DNA from: JBFHER01 sp041584055
GTDB lineage: Bacteria > Bacteroidota > Bacteroidia > Bacteroidales > UBA5342
Length of the DNA stretch: 19,493 nt
Assembly (NCBI GenBank): GCA_041584055.1
Contig: JBFHER010000047.1
Coordinates: 1 to 19,493, forward strand
Direction: 5' to 3'
Below are positions 1-6,684 of this stretch, piece by piece. How positions within the stretch are numbered: the stretch's first letter is position 1; each line of letters opens with the position of its first letter. Under the pieces are notes generated by a model that searched no databases, was not told where the DNA came from, and saw nothing but the letters and a program-made list of their open reading frames with translations. The translations under genes and the position numbers were made by a program.

Positions 1-1
1 C

Positions 2-439
2 GGATGGGAAATGACCGAAGCCGCTCAGCGTTTGGCTACATTTAAATCGGTGGAGAATACTTACCTCTCAATTTTTCTGATACTTGGTGGTTTGGGCTTG
101 ATTATTGGCACCTTCGGGTTTGTTGTTGTTGTACGGCGTTCGCTGGAGGAACGCAAAAGTGAAATTGCCCTATTGTTCTCACAGGGCTTTGAAAAGAAAC
201 AGATAAGGCAAATGCTTTTCAGGGAAGCAAACGGAATATTTGTGAGTGGTATCCTGACCGGAACCTTAACAGCTATAATCGCAACACTACCCATGCTTCT
301 TCATGGCGGGACTTCCATACTTAAAATGATAGTTGTTATTGTGCTAATTCTCTTATTCAATGGAATCGTATTCATACGAATTTTAATTTCTTCAGCCTTA
401 AATAAAATAAATCTGATTGAAGCCTTGAGGAACAATTAG
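2..439 (+). CDS. FtsX-type ABC transporter permease, C-terminal part (5' end outside window)
   Basis: This is the C-terminal end of an inner-membrane ABC permease of the FtsX/MacB/LolE type, whose members move lipids, peptides or lipoproteins or carry out mechanotransmission. The reading frame is open from base 2, so the ATG at 11 is internal and the gene begins before the window. Visible are a hydrophobic helix (about residues 18-42 counted from the ATG at 11), a charged cytoplasmic stretch with the family-typical RRSLEERKSEIALLFSQGF, and two further helices (about 75-97 and 104-127). The protein ends in ...INLIEALRNN, a common FtsX ending. In this family the charged stretch contacts the ATPase; no ATPase gene is visible here. 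Substrate cannot be told. The family call is secure, the exact subfamily is not. Confidence 0.85.
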   Translation, partial: GWEMTEAAQRLATFKSVENTYLSIFLILGGLGLIIGTFGFVVVVRRSLEERKSEIALLFSQGFEKKQIRQMLFREANGIFVSGILTGTLTAIIATLPMLLHGGTSILKMIVVIVLILLFNGIVFIRILISSALNKINLIEALRNN

Positions 440-522
440 GAGATTGGGGTGTTATGAACAATCAGGGCACCAGTAAATTGCATTCAGCACGCCTTAAATG
501 TAAAAACTGATAGCGTTTAATT

Positions 523-530
523 TTTATTTG
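523..530 (+). promoter_or_regulatory. possible -7 promoter element (imperfect)
   Basis: TTTATTTG matches seven of eight positions of the Bacteroidota -7 consensus TAnnTTTG and lies 28 bases before the metallophosphoesterase start. I see no convincing -33 TTTG at the right distance, so this is a weak prediction. Confidence 0.25.
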
Positions 531-558
531 AATCTAAAATATTGAATAATAATAAGAT

Positions 559-1710
559 ATGAAACAAAGTATGATGATCATTTTTTTTACAGTATTTGTT
601 CTTCTTTATGTTGCCGTGAACTGGTATGTGTTTAGCAGGGGATACAAAGCATTGGATGGCACCGGTTTTCAGAGAGTGTTTCCATGGATTTACTGGGGCC
701 TGGCTGTGTCATTTATCGTTGGTCAGATGCTTGAAAGAGGTGATCCTGCGACTTTTTCACGTTTAATCAGCCTCATGGGCTCCTTGTGGTTGGCAACCTT
801 TTTATATGCATTGCTATTCGTAATTGCCGTGGATCTGTTTCGCTTGCTACACTATTTTTTCAATTTCATCCCTGAGGCAATTACAACAGGCTTTTTATCA
901 GGGAAGTCGCTTTTTGTTTATGGTGCAGTGTTTGCACTTGGGATGACTGTTTATGGTTATATCAATGCCAACAACCCTAAAATAAATGTTGTAAACATCA
1001 CCCTTGATAAAAAGAACTCAAAAGCCGATCACTTAAGAGTAGTGCTGGCAACAGATGTGCATTTGGGTGTTCTTTTGCGAAATAAAAAAGCAGATCAGTT
1101 GCTGAAAGACATCAATGCTCAAAATGCAGATCTTGTTTTGTTTGGAGGTGATTTGGTGGATCATAATCCTGTGCCAGTGGTGAAAAATAACATGGGGCAA
1201 TACTTCGAACAAATAAAAGCGACATTGGGGGTATTTGCTGTCACCGGAAATCATGAATACATTGGCCATCCCGAGATCAGCGTTGATTATTTTACAAAAC
1301 ATGGGGTGGTCTATCTTAGAGATACGGTTCACACAATCGAGGATTTGATCCACCTTGCAGGCCGCGACGATAGGGAAGGGCGGAATTTCAATGGCGGAAG
1401 ACGAAAAAGCACTGATGAACTATTTAAAAATACAAACGGAGATTTACCCATCCTACTGCTTGATCATCAGCCTGTTGAATACGACAATGCGGTCAGACAT
1501 AATGTAGGGCTTATGATGTCAGGACACACGCACAAGGGACAGTTATGGCCTCTGAATTATATCACCAGTCTTATGTTTGAAAACGATTACGGACTTTATA
1601 AAAAAGGAAATACACAATTTTACACCTCCACAGGGTATGGCACATGGGGGCCTCCGGTACGTACCGGTAACAGACCTGAGTTGGTGGTGTTTAATATTAC
1701 TTTTAAGTAG
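559..1710 (+). CDS. membrane-anchored metallophosphoesterase
   Basis: A calcineurin-like metallophosphoesterase of 383 residues of the YkuE/YaeI kind. The N-terminal 135 residues hold four predicted membrane helices (about 5-25, 42-58, 75-100, 118-135). The catalytic domain follows, with the complete two-metal signature: DVH (166-168), GGDLVD (196-201), GNHE (230-233), DHQP (302-305) and GHTH (322-325). All metal-ligand residues expected for an active enzyme are present. Family members hydrolyse phosphodiester or pyrophosphate bonds, in some relatives of lipid-linked substrates; the substrate here is unknown. A cytoplasmic or periplasmic side cannot be settled by eye. The gene starts at an ATG after a 119-base gap and appears to be monocistronic. 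Confidence 0.9.
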   Translation: MKQSMMIIFFTVFVLLYVAVNWYVFSRGYKALDGTGFQRVFPWIYWGLAVSFIVGQMLERGDPATFSRLISLMGSLWLATFLYALLFVIAVDLFRLLHYFFNFIPEAITTGFLSGKSLFVYGAVFALGMTVYGYINANNPKINVVNITLDKKNSKADHLRVVLATDVHLGVLLRNKKADQLLKDINAQNADLVLFGGDLVDHNPVPVVKNNMGQYFEQIKATLGVFAVTGNHEYIGHPEISVDYFTKHGVVYLRDTVHTIEDLIHLAGRDDREGRNFNGGRRKSTDELFKNTNGDLPILLLDHQPVEYDNAVRHNVGLMMSGHTHKGQLWPLNYITSLMFENDYGLYKKGNTQFYTSTGYGTWGPPVRTGNRPELVVFNITFK

Positions 1711-1741
1711 CTTAAGCCAGCCTATAATTATCCAAATTCTC

Positions 1742-1772
1742 TTTGTAAGTTGAAGATTTAATCCTAAATTTG
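1742..1772 (+). promoter_or_regulatory. Bacteroidota promoter of the arsR-like gene
   Basis: TTTG (1742-1745) and TAAATTTG (1765-1772) match the -33 TTTG and -7 TAnnTTTG elements exactly and are separated by 19 bases, the preferred spacing in this phylum. The start codon of the ArsR-family gene is 28 bases downstream. This is the best-formed promoter in the window. Confidence 0.75.
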
Positions 1773-1788
1773 TTCGGTGTTTTACGAA
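1773..1788. promoter_or_regulatory. putative ArsR operator, copy 1 (TTCG-N8-CGAA)
   Basis: An inverted repeat with arms TTCG and CGAA around eight bases abuts the -7 element, covering the expected transcription start. On the outer side a G and a C extend the pairing to GTTCG/CGAAC. The same repeat with the same spacing recurs at 2115-2130. Its position suits repression by the ArsR-type protein encoded immediately downstream. That this protein binds it is inference. Confidence 0.55.
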
Positions 1789-1800
1789 CTATAAAATACA

Positions 1801-2097
1801 ATGAATACAACAGTATTTTCAGATCAGCAACAAAAACTTGCAAGATATGCAAAAGCGCTTGGTCATCCGGTACGTATGTACGTAATGGAACTGCTGGGCA
1901 AGCAGTCCTGCTGTTACAGCGGTGATCTGAGTGAAGAATTGCCCATTGCAAAATCAACTTTGTCACAGCATTTAAAAGAATTAAAAGATGCCGGATTAAT
2001 ACAGGGAGAGATTGAAGCGCCTAAAATAAAATATTGTTTGAACAAAGAAAATTGGGCAGAAGCCCAAGCCTTGTTTAAAAACTTTTTGAATCTGTAA
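1801..2097 (+). CDS. ArsR-family winged-helix repressor (CCY type)
   Basis: A 98-residue ArsR/SmtB-type regulator. The helix-turn-helix runs through roughly residues 40-67, with the recognition helix in IAKSTLSQHLKELKDAGL, followed by a wing around residues 68-82. An adjacent cysteine pair, C37-C38 in SCCYSGDL, sits where metal(loid)-sensing ArsR proteins can carry thiol ligands; C79 in the wing is a third candidate. Proteins of this family release DNA when arsenite, antimonite or another thiophilic ligand binds. The gene has a strong promoter with an inverted repeat on top of it, and a second copy of that repeat lies after its stop, so it probably represses itself and the downstream genes. 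The inducer is not proven by the sequence. Confidence 0.9.
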   Translation: MNTTVFSDQQQKLARYAKALGHPVRMYVMELLGKQSCCYSGDLSEELPIAKSTLSQHLKELKDAGLIQGEIEAPKIKYCLNKENWAEAQALFKNFLNL

Positions 2098-2114
2098 AAA
2101 ATTTAATTTTTAAG

Positions 2115-2130
2115 TTCGTGTTTTTGCGAA
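2115..2130. promoter_or_regulatory. putative ArsR operator, copy 2 (TTCG-N8-CGAA)
   Basis: A second inverted repeat identical in arms and spacing to the one before the arsR-like gene, including the outer G and the TTTT run inside the spacer. It lies in the 60-base gap between that gene and the thioredoxin-like gene. The interior contains TGTTTTTG, a seven-of-eight match to the -7 element, so a second regulated promoter is possible, but no -33 element is evident. Confidence 0.5.
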
Positions 2131-2157
2131 ATACTAACAAAAAAATTATTTAAAAAA

Positions 2158-2388
2158 ATGAACATTAAAGAACCGGGAACAGGGAGTTCAAAGTGCAAGA
2201 TACTGGAACGACCCACGCATGTGTCTGTGACAGAATCAGGATTTGACGCAAGTATTGAAGAAGTTGAAGACATCAGAAAAATTATGGTATATGGCGTGAA
2301 GACAACACCGCAACTGATTGAGTGCGGCACTCTAAATCTACGAGGAAAGTTACCTTCAATGAAAGAATTAAATTCATTTATAGCTTAA
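2158..2388 (+). CDS. small thioredoxin-fold protein with a missing active-site cysteine (ArsE-like)
   Basis: A 76-residue protein of the small thioredoxin/redox-disulfide family (MTH895/TM0996 type), beginning MNIK and ending in a helix LPSMKELNSFI. Family members normally carry a CxxC motif after GTG. Here residues 10-13 read SSKC, so the first, nucleophilic cysteine is serine, and only C13 remains. The cis-proline loop TTP (49-51) is intact, and the frame has no break. C56 in the loop before the last strand is an extra cysteine. It lies between the arsR-like gene and the ArsF-like gene, where Bacteroidota ars clusters usually carry a functional thioredoxin of this type. Either it is losing redox function or it works with a single cysteine. 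The name ArsE-like rests on position and fold only. Confidence 0.7.
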   Translation: MNIKEPGTGSSKCKILERPTHVSVTESGFDASIEEVEDIRKIMVYGVKTTPQLIECGTLNLRGKLPSMKELNSFIA

Positions 2389-2416
2389 GTATTTTAAACC
2401 AAACACAGCATACATT

Positions 2417-2854
2417 ATGAAAAATGCAGTAAGAAAGATTGGGGTTTTAACCGTGGTAACTTTAGTATTTCTGTTGATGCAATCCTGCGGATCAAAAAGT
2501 GAAAAGGCAAATGCATCCACCGCATTGGCGAAAGAGGTATCAACATCACAAAATGTGAAGATGGTATATTTTCATGCAACGCGCAGGTGTCTCACCTGTA
2601 CTGCGGTGGAGGAAGTAACGAAACAGACTTTGGCAAAGCATTATGATAACAAGATTTCGTTTGAATCATTTAACCGTGACGAGGAGCAAAACAAAGCATT
2701 GGTTGAAAAATATAAAATTGGCGGACAGACCCTTCTTTTATTGACCGGGGACAAGGTTGTTAACCTAACAAATGAAGCTTTTCTTTACGCTCGGGTACAA
2801 CCGGAAAAGTTTGAACAAATTTTAATTGAAAAGCTCAATGCTGTTCTTAATTAA
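2417..2854 (+). CDS. ArsF-like thioredoxin-fold lipoprotein
   Basis: A 145-residue exported protein. The N-terminus is a lipoprotein signal peptide: basic residues, a hydrophobic core (9-20) and a cysteine at 24 in LMQSCGS, a non-ideal lipobox. After a flexible linker comes a thioredoxin-like domain starting with a VYFHATRRC strand and a CxxC motif at C58-C61 (CLTC). The pattern FHxxxRCxTC with a downstream FESFNRDEEQNKALVEKY segment matches the proteins annotated as ArsF, the nitroreductase partner of the arsEFG arsenic-resistance systems. ArsEFG was described as acting on nitrated aromatic arsenicals; function here is by family resemblance. It should sit in the membrane facing the periplasm. 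It is 28 bases after the thioredoxin-like gene and probably co-transcribed. The partner permease ArsG is absent downstream. Confidence 0.75.
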   Translation: MKNAVRKIGVLTVVTLVFLLMQSCGSKSEKANASTALAKEVSTSQNVKMVYFHATRRCLTCTAVEEVTKQTLAKHYDNKISFESFNRDEEQNKALVEKYKIGGQTLLLLTGDKVVNLTNEAFLYARVQPEKFEQILIEKLNAVLN

Positions 2855-2903
2855 TCTTACTTTGAAAAATATTGAAAATCTGACATTACATAATTTCCGG
2901 TTT

Positions 2904-2911
2904 TAACTTTG
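2904..2911 (+). promoter_or_regulatory. possible -7 promoter element upstream of the ProC-like gene
   Basis: TAACTTTG is an exact match to TAnnTTTG in the 227-base gap before the ProC-like gene. It is 170 bases from that start codon and has no clear -33 partner, so use is uncertain. The rest of the gap (2855-3081) shows no recognisable gene remnant. Confidence 0.3.
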
Positions 2912-3081
2912 TTTATCCTTGTATTGATATCGGTTGTTCAGTCGTACCTTTTAGCATCCTGTATTTATGCAAATTACTGATCAATAAAGACATAAGAAGT
3001 CAATGCCGAGATATAATAAATGATTTGGTTTATATCCATAGAAAAACAATCTCGTGCAACTCACTATAATTCTTTTTAAAT

Positions 3082-3855
3082 ATGGAAACAAAAAGCATTG
3101 GTTTTATCGGTGGAGGAAGGATCACTAAAATCTTTCTTCAGGCATTTCAAAACAAACAGGTCAGTTTTGAAAATATAAGTGTGTTTGATCCTTCTGAGCA
3201 GGCAACTACTCAATTGAAACAACAGTTTCCTAACATTCAAGTGGAGCGTTCGACTGCTGCGCTTGCTAAGTTGGATCTTGTTGTAATTGCAGTACACTCA
3301 CCTGTGGTGATGGAAAGTGTGACTTCCATCAAAAATTTACTTGGAGACCAAACATGGATACTGTCGTTGGCACCCAAAATTACCATCGGAAAATTGGAGG
3401 AGGTGCTCGATCGAAAGAAAATTGTGCGGATGATCCCAAATGCAAGTACTTTTGTTAATCAAGGCTACAACCCGGTGGCATTCCACCCGGCTACCGATGA
3501 AAGTGATAAGGCAGATTTTTTTAAATTGATGGCTGTTCTTGGAGATAATTTTGAAGTGACTGAGAAAAAATTAGAAGCATATGCCATTGTTTCGGCAATG
3601 TTGCCTACTTATTTCTGGTTCCAGTGGGAAGAGATGGTTTCTATTGCAACACAAATTGGTTTAGATGAAGCCGAAGCAAAAAATACAGTTGGCACTACTT
3701 TGAAGAAGGCAATGTCATTGTTCTTTGATACAGAGTTTTCCAATGAAGAAGTAAAAGATCTCATCCCTGTAAAGCCCATTGGAGAGCATGAAGATGATAT
3801 CAGAACCATCTATCAGACTAAGCTTATCGCATTGTATAACAAGATAAAATCATAA
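3082..3855 (+). CDS. diverged pyrroline-5-carboxylate-reductase-like protein
   Basis: A 257-residue NAD(P)-binding protein. The N-terminus is a Rossmann fold with IGFIGGGRI (residues 6-14) in the position of the dinucleotide loop. A second typical block, VRMIPNASTFVNQG (115-128), corresponds to the MPN block of ProC enzymes. The C-terminal half is helical as in ProC, with VSAMLPTYF where ProC has a glycine-rich GSGPAY segment. The ProC substrate loop (normally SPGGTT) reads PVKPIGEHEDD (residues 229-239). It is therefore unlikely to be the housekeeping proline-biosynthesis enzyme and is better called a ProC-family oxidoreductase of unknown substrate. It stands alone, with no proline genes nearby. 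Confidence 0.75.
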   Translation: METKSIGFIGGGRITKIFLQAFQNKQVSFENISVFDPSEQATTQLKQQFPNIQVERSTAALAKLDLVVIAVHSPVVMESVTSIKNLLGDQTWILSLAPKITIGKLEEVLDRKKIVRMIPNASTFVNQGYNPVAFHPATDESDKADFFKLMAVLGDNFEVTEKKLEAYAIVSAMLPTYFWFQWEEMVSIATQIGLDEAEAKNTVGTTLKKAMSLFFDTEFSNEEVKDLIPVKPIGEHEDDIRTIYQTKLIALYNKIKS

Positions 3856-3865
3856 GTCTGTTTCC

Positions 3866-3940
3866 ATTACAAGGAGAATAGTACTTATTTTTGCAACGGC
3901 AATCTCAGGGCTCAGCCTGACGGGATGTGGTATTTTATGA
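3866..3940 (+). pseudogene. lipoprotein signal-peptide-like open frame without a normal start codon
   Basis: Between the ProC-like gene and the convergent antiporter gene, a 24-codon frame reads as a near-perfect lipoprotein leader: two arginines, a hydrophobic core, then LTGCGIL and TGA. The in-frame stop upstream is at 3845-3847 and there is no ATG, GTG or TTG between it and the core, only ATT at 3866 and ATA at 3878. It could be the remnant of a lipoprotein gene, a tiny entericidin-like lipopeptide using a rare start, or chance. A short inverted repeat (TCAGG/CCTGA, 3905-3920) lies inside it. Confidence 0.3.
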
Positions 3941-3964
3941 TCTATTTCTAATATCCGCTCTTGA

Positions 3965-5914
3965 TCAGGATGTAGAAGCATTGTCCCCTAAATCAGCTGA
4001 ATGATCAATTCCGGCACTTTTGGAATGAGCCTCCATTCTGCGAACCATTTCACCATATTCTTCCCTGAGTGAGCTTGCGTCCCATCCCAGATCTTTATCT
4101 TTTCCAATACGTTTGATATCAACTCTGAGCACGTTTTCGATGTCCTCCATTAATTGTTTGGAACTACTGATTAGCGCTGATTGCTCGTGTCTTACCTTAG
4201 CAAGTTCACGCACCATGTTTTCATCGTGCTTACGGAACAACTTTAGCGCACGTTGGATCTGATATTGTCGCAATCCGATCAATTTTAATGCACCAGCACC
4301 CATCCTAAGGGCACTGTCAAGATAGTCGCGGTAGAAAGCATCAACACCGAGGTCTATCATATCATAAGAATGCATCCAGCCGGATGTGCGGGAAATGATT
4401 TTAAGATGCGGAAAATGTTTTTGAGCTGTTTTTACAATTTCAACGGACTTGTCGGGTTCATCAACTGTAATGATTAGCAACTTCGCTTCTTCAGCTCCGG
4501 CTGCTTTCAGTAAATCCTGTCGGGATGCATCACCATAAAACACTTTAAAACCCAGCTTGCGGAGTAAGTCAACATTGTTGGGATTAATATCCAGATAGGT
4601 TGCCATAACACCGTTGGCCTGCAATAAACGGCCAATTGTACTTCCAAAGCGACCAAAGCCAGCGATAATGACAGGACATTGTTGGTCGATGTCTTCTTCC
4701 AATGGCTTCTCTTTTTCTTTTGTGCCGAATTTTGGCTGAATGAGTTTCTCATTGAATATCATTAACAAAGGGGTTAATGCCATGGAAATAACAACAGCAG
4801 CTATCAGGGGATTTACAATGGTTGCTGTTAGAACATCATTCTGAAGCGCAAATGAAAAAAGAACAAAAGCAAATTCACCGCTTTGCGCAAGGCTGAAGGT
4901 AAAAAGGAAATTGCTGTCATGTTTCATGCCAAAAATCCGCCCAACAGCCAAAAGTATGAGGAATTTGACCAAAACAAGTCCGACCACAAGCAAAGCAATT
5001 AAGCCTGGATCAGAAAGAATCAGTTCAAAATCGATGGAGGCTCCAACAGCGATAAAAAACAAACCAAGCAGTAGCCCTTTGAATGGTTCGATGTTGGTTT
5101 CCAACTCGTGTCGGTATTCGCTTTGAGCTAAAACAACTCCTGCAAGGAAAGTTCCAAGGGCCGGACTTAACCCTATCTGCGTCATTAAAAGTGTAATGGC
5201 AATGATCAAGAGCAGGGAAGCTGCTGTGAACAATTCACGTAAACGTGTCTGAGCAATGAGACGGAAAGCGGGGCCCATGAGGTATTTCCCTGCGAGAATA
5301 ATGGCGATGATCACCCCAAATACAATGGCTGTTTTTATGCCAATTGAAAAGTGATCAATCCACAAATGACTTTCCTGTTGACTTTCACCTGAAACGGACA
5401 GGAGCGGCAAAATAGCAAGAATAGGAATCACTGCAATGTCCTGAAACAACAAAACCGAAAATGCATTCTGGCCACCTTCAGTCTTTAAGAGGCCTTTTTC
5501 GTTCAAGGTTTGAAGCACAATGGCAGTGGAGGAGAGGGAAATTGTTAAGCCTACTGCCAAAGCCGATTGCCAGTTCAGGTTACTCACCATTAGAGCAATT
5601 CCTGAAATTGCCAGACTCGTGACAATAACCTGTGCTCCGCCTAAGCCGAGGATCGGAACACGCAGCTTCCAAAGAAGAGAAGGTTGTAACTCAAGGCCGA
5701 CAATAAATAACATCATCACAACCCCAAATTCAGCAAAATGCATCACATCCTGACCTTCCTCACCAATCAAGCCTAAAACATATGGTCCTATCAAAATGCC
5801 TGCAAGCAGATAGCCCAAAACAGAACCCAGACCAAGGCGTTTTGCCAGAGGAACAGCTATTACAGCAGCAGCTAAATAAACAAACGCCTGATAAAAAAAA
5901 TCATTCCCGTGCAT
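3965..5914 (-). CDS. kefC: KefC-like K+/H+ antiporter with RCK domain
   Basis: A 649-residue CPA2-family potassium/proton antiporter. Residues about 8-390 form the multi-helix transport domain and match KefC closely (VYLAAAVIAVPLAKRLGLG at 12-30, GLELQPS at 73-79, LLFQDIAVIPIL at 155-166). Residues about 413-530 are the RCK/TrkA-N domain with the GFGRFG nucleotide loop at 419-424. A charged tail follows. By hand alignment, R429 and R529 correspond to glutathione-contacting R416 and R516 of E. coli KefC, with the same 100-residue spacing, while the position of N551 is D564. KefC is a ligand-gated efflux system that acidifies the cytoplasm during electrophile stress. Its start is two bases after the stop of the oxidoreductase gene, so both are one operon. 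Confidence 0.93.
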   Translation of the reverse strand: MHGNDFFYQAFVYLAAAVIAVPLAKRLGLGSVLGYLLAGILIGPYVLGLIGEEGQDVMHFAEFGVVMMLFIVGLELQPSLLWKLRVPILGLGGAQVIVTSLAISGIALMVSNLNWQSALAVGLTISLSSTAIVLQTLNEKGLLKTEGGQNAFSVLLFQDIAVIPILAILPLLSVSGESQQESHLWIDHFSIGIKTAIVFGVIIAIILAGKYLMGPAFRLIAQTRLRELFTAASLLLIIAITLLMTQIGLSPALGTFLAGVVLAQSEYRHELETNIEPFKGLLLGLFFIAVGASIDFELILSDPGLIALLVVGLVLVKFLILLAVGRIFGMKHDSNFLFTFSLAQSGEFAFVLFSFALQNDVLTATIVNPLIAAVVISMALTPLLMIFNEKLIQPKFGTKEKEKPLEEDIDQQCPVIIAGFGRFGSTIGRLLQANGVMATYLDINPNNVDLLRKLGFKVFYGDASRQDLLKAAGAEEAKLLIITVDEPDKSVEIVKTAQKHFPHLKIISRTSGWMHSYDMIDLGVDAFYRDYLDSALRMGAGALKLIGLRQYQIQRALKLFRKHDENMVRELAKVRHEQSALISSSKQLMEDIENVLRVDIKRIGKDKDLGWDASSLREEYGEMVRRMEAHSKSAGIDHSADLGDNASTS

Positions 5915-5916
5915 AA

Positions 5917-6510
5917 TTACGCCTCCATTTTTAAAATGTCATTCAAATATTCAAGTCGACAAATTTTTACAGTGTTCAAATTGCCTTCAATAATTTTATC
6001 CAGAATTGCATGGTATTGTTGACGAAAATGATCCAATCGCTCTTGTGTAATAAGGTGTGTGCCATGAATAACCAATGGCGGCAGAGTTATCATGTTGCAT
6101 CTCAATGCCATTTGTTTAAAAGGAATTAAAAATTCGTTCACAGTGTGATTTTGTAAATCTCCCTTTATAAAGGCATTTTTCGGAGCCCCGGTTGTTATAC
6201 AACTAAAAAAAAATTTTCCCTTTAATGCATGACCTTCATGACCATAAGCCCAGCCGTGCTCCAAAACAAGATCTTGCCACTCTTTAAAAATGGCAGGTGA
6301 ACTATACCAGTACATGGGATGATGAAAGACAATAACATCGTGTTCAAGTAATAGCCTTTGTTCAAAATCAATGTCGATGTCCATTTCCGGATAAGCTTCA
6401 TACAAGTCGTGAAAAGTCACATCCGGCTTGCGTTCCAAACCTTGAATTATATACTTATTTACAGTAGAATTCTGAAATGCCGGATGACCAAATAGAATAA
6501 GTACTTTCAT
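5917..6510 (-). CDS. KefF/KefG-like NAD(P)H oxidoreductase, antiporter regulatory subunit
   Basis: A 197-residue flavodoxin-2 fold protein. Shared with E. coli KefF are the N-terminal GHP loop (MKVLILFGHPAF), the block HHPMYWYSSPAIFKEWQD followed by HGWAYGHEG, and the TTG segment around residues 110-113. KefF-type proteins are FMN quinone reductases that bind the cytoplasmic face of KefC and are needed for full activity. The gene directly precedes the kefC-like gene with a two-base gap, the kefFC order of enterobacteria. It is about 20 residues longer than KefF, mostly at the C-terminus. A -7 element lies 26 bases before its ATG. Confidence 0.88.
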   Translation of the reverse strand: MKVLILFGHPAFQNSTVNKYIIQGLERKPDVTFHDLYEAYPEMDIDIDFEQRLLLEHDVIVFHHPMYWYSSPAIFKEWQDLVLEHGWAYGHEGHALKGKFFFSCITTGAPKNAFIKGDLQNHTVNEFLIPFKQMALRCNMITLPPLVIHGTHLITQERLDHFRQQYHAILDKIIEGNLNTVKICRLEYLNDILKMEA

Positions 6511-6535
6511 GCTTGCTGTTTCTTTGAATATGGAA

Positions 6536-6543
6536 CAAATATA
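6536..6543 (-). promoter_or_regulatory. -7 promoter element of the kefF-kefC-like operon
   Basis: Read on the minus strand this is TATATTTG, an exact match to the Bacteroidota -7 consensus, placed 26 bases before the oxidoreductase ATG. No clear -33 TTTG is present at 19-21 bases. Confidence 0.5.
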
Positions 6544-6568
6544 ACAAATGCTTGTTTAGTTTTTATTT

Positions 6569-6684
6569 GTGACTGTGAACTGGTGAATCGTGAGTTGTGA
6601 ATATTTACTGGACAACATAAAATAGAGATTGGTAACTGTTTAATAGTAACTAGAGAAGCGCATATTGTGAGTCGTAACTGGTTT
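6569..6684. repeat. degenerate GTGA / GTAACTG repeat tract
   Basis: Short related words recur here: GTGACTGTGAACTGGTGAA, TCGTGAGTTGTGAA, TTGGTAACTG, AGTAACTAG, TTGTGAGTCGTAACTGG. They look like decayed copies of a unit close to GTGA(A/G)(C/T)(T/C)GG or GTAACTGG. Decayed tandem tracts of this kind occur between Bacteroidota genes. The units are too diverged for exact boundaries. Confidence 0.45.

Noticed and set aside
1703..1715. TTAAG-TAG-CTTAA palindrome at the end of the metallophosphoesterase gene as a terminator
   Set aside because: The stem is only five AT-rich pairs with a three-base loop and no T tract, so chance is likely.
2902..3070. Possible remnant of an ArsG-type permease in the gap after the ArsF-like gene
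   Set aside because: One frame is open for about 55 codons but shows neither the helix pattern nor any motif of these permeases.
3905..3920. TCAGG/CCTGA hairpin as a bidirectional terminator between convergent genes
   Set aside because: Five pairs, no T tract on either strand; kept only as a note within the lipoprotein-like frame.
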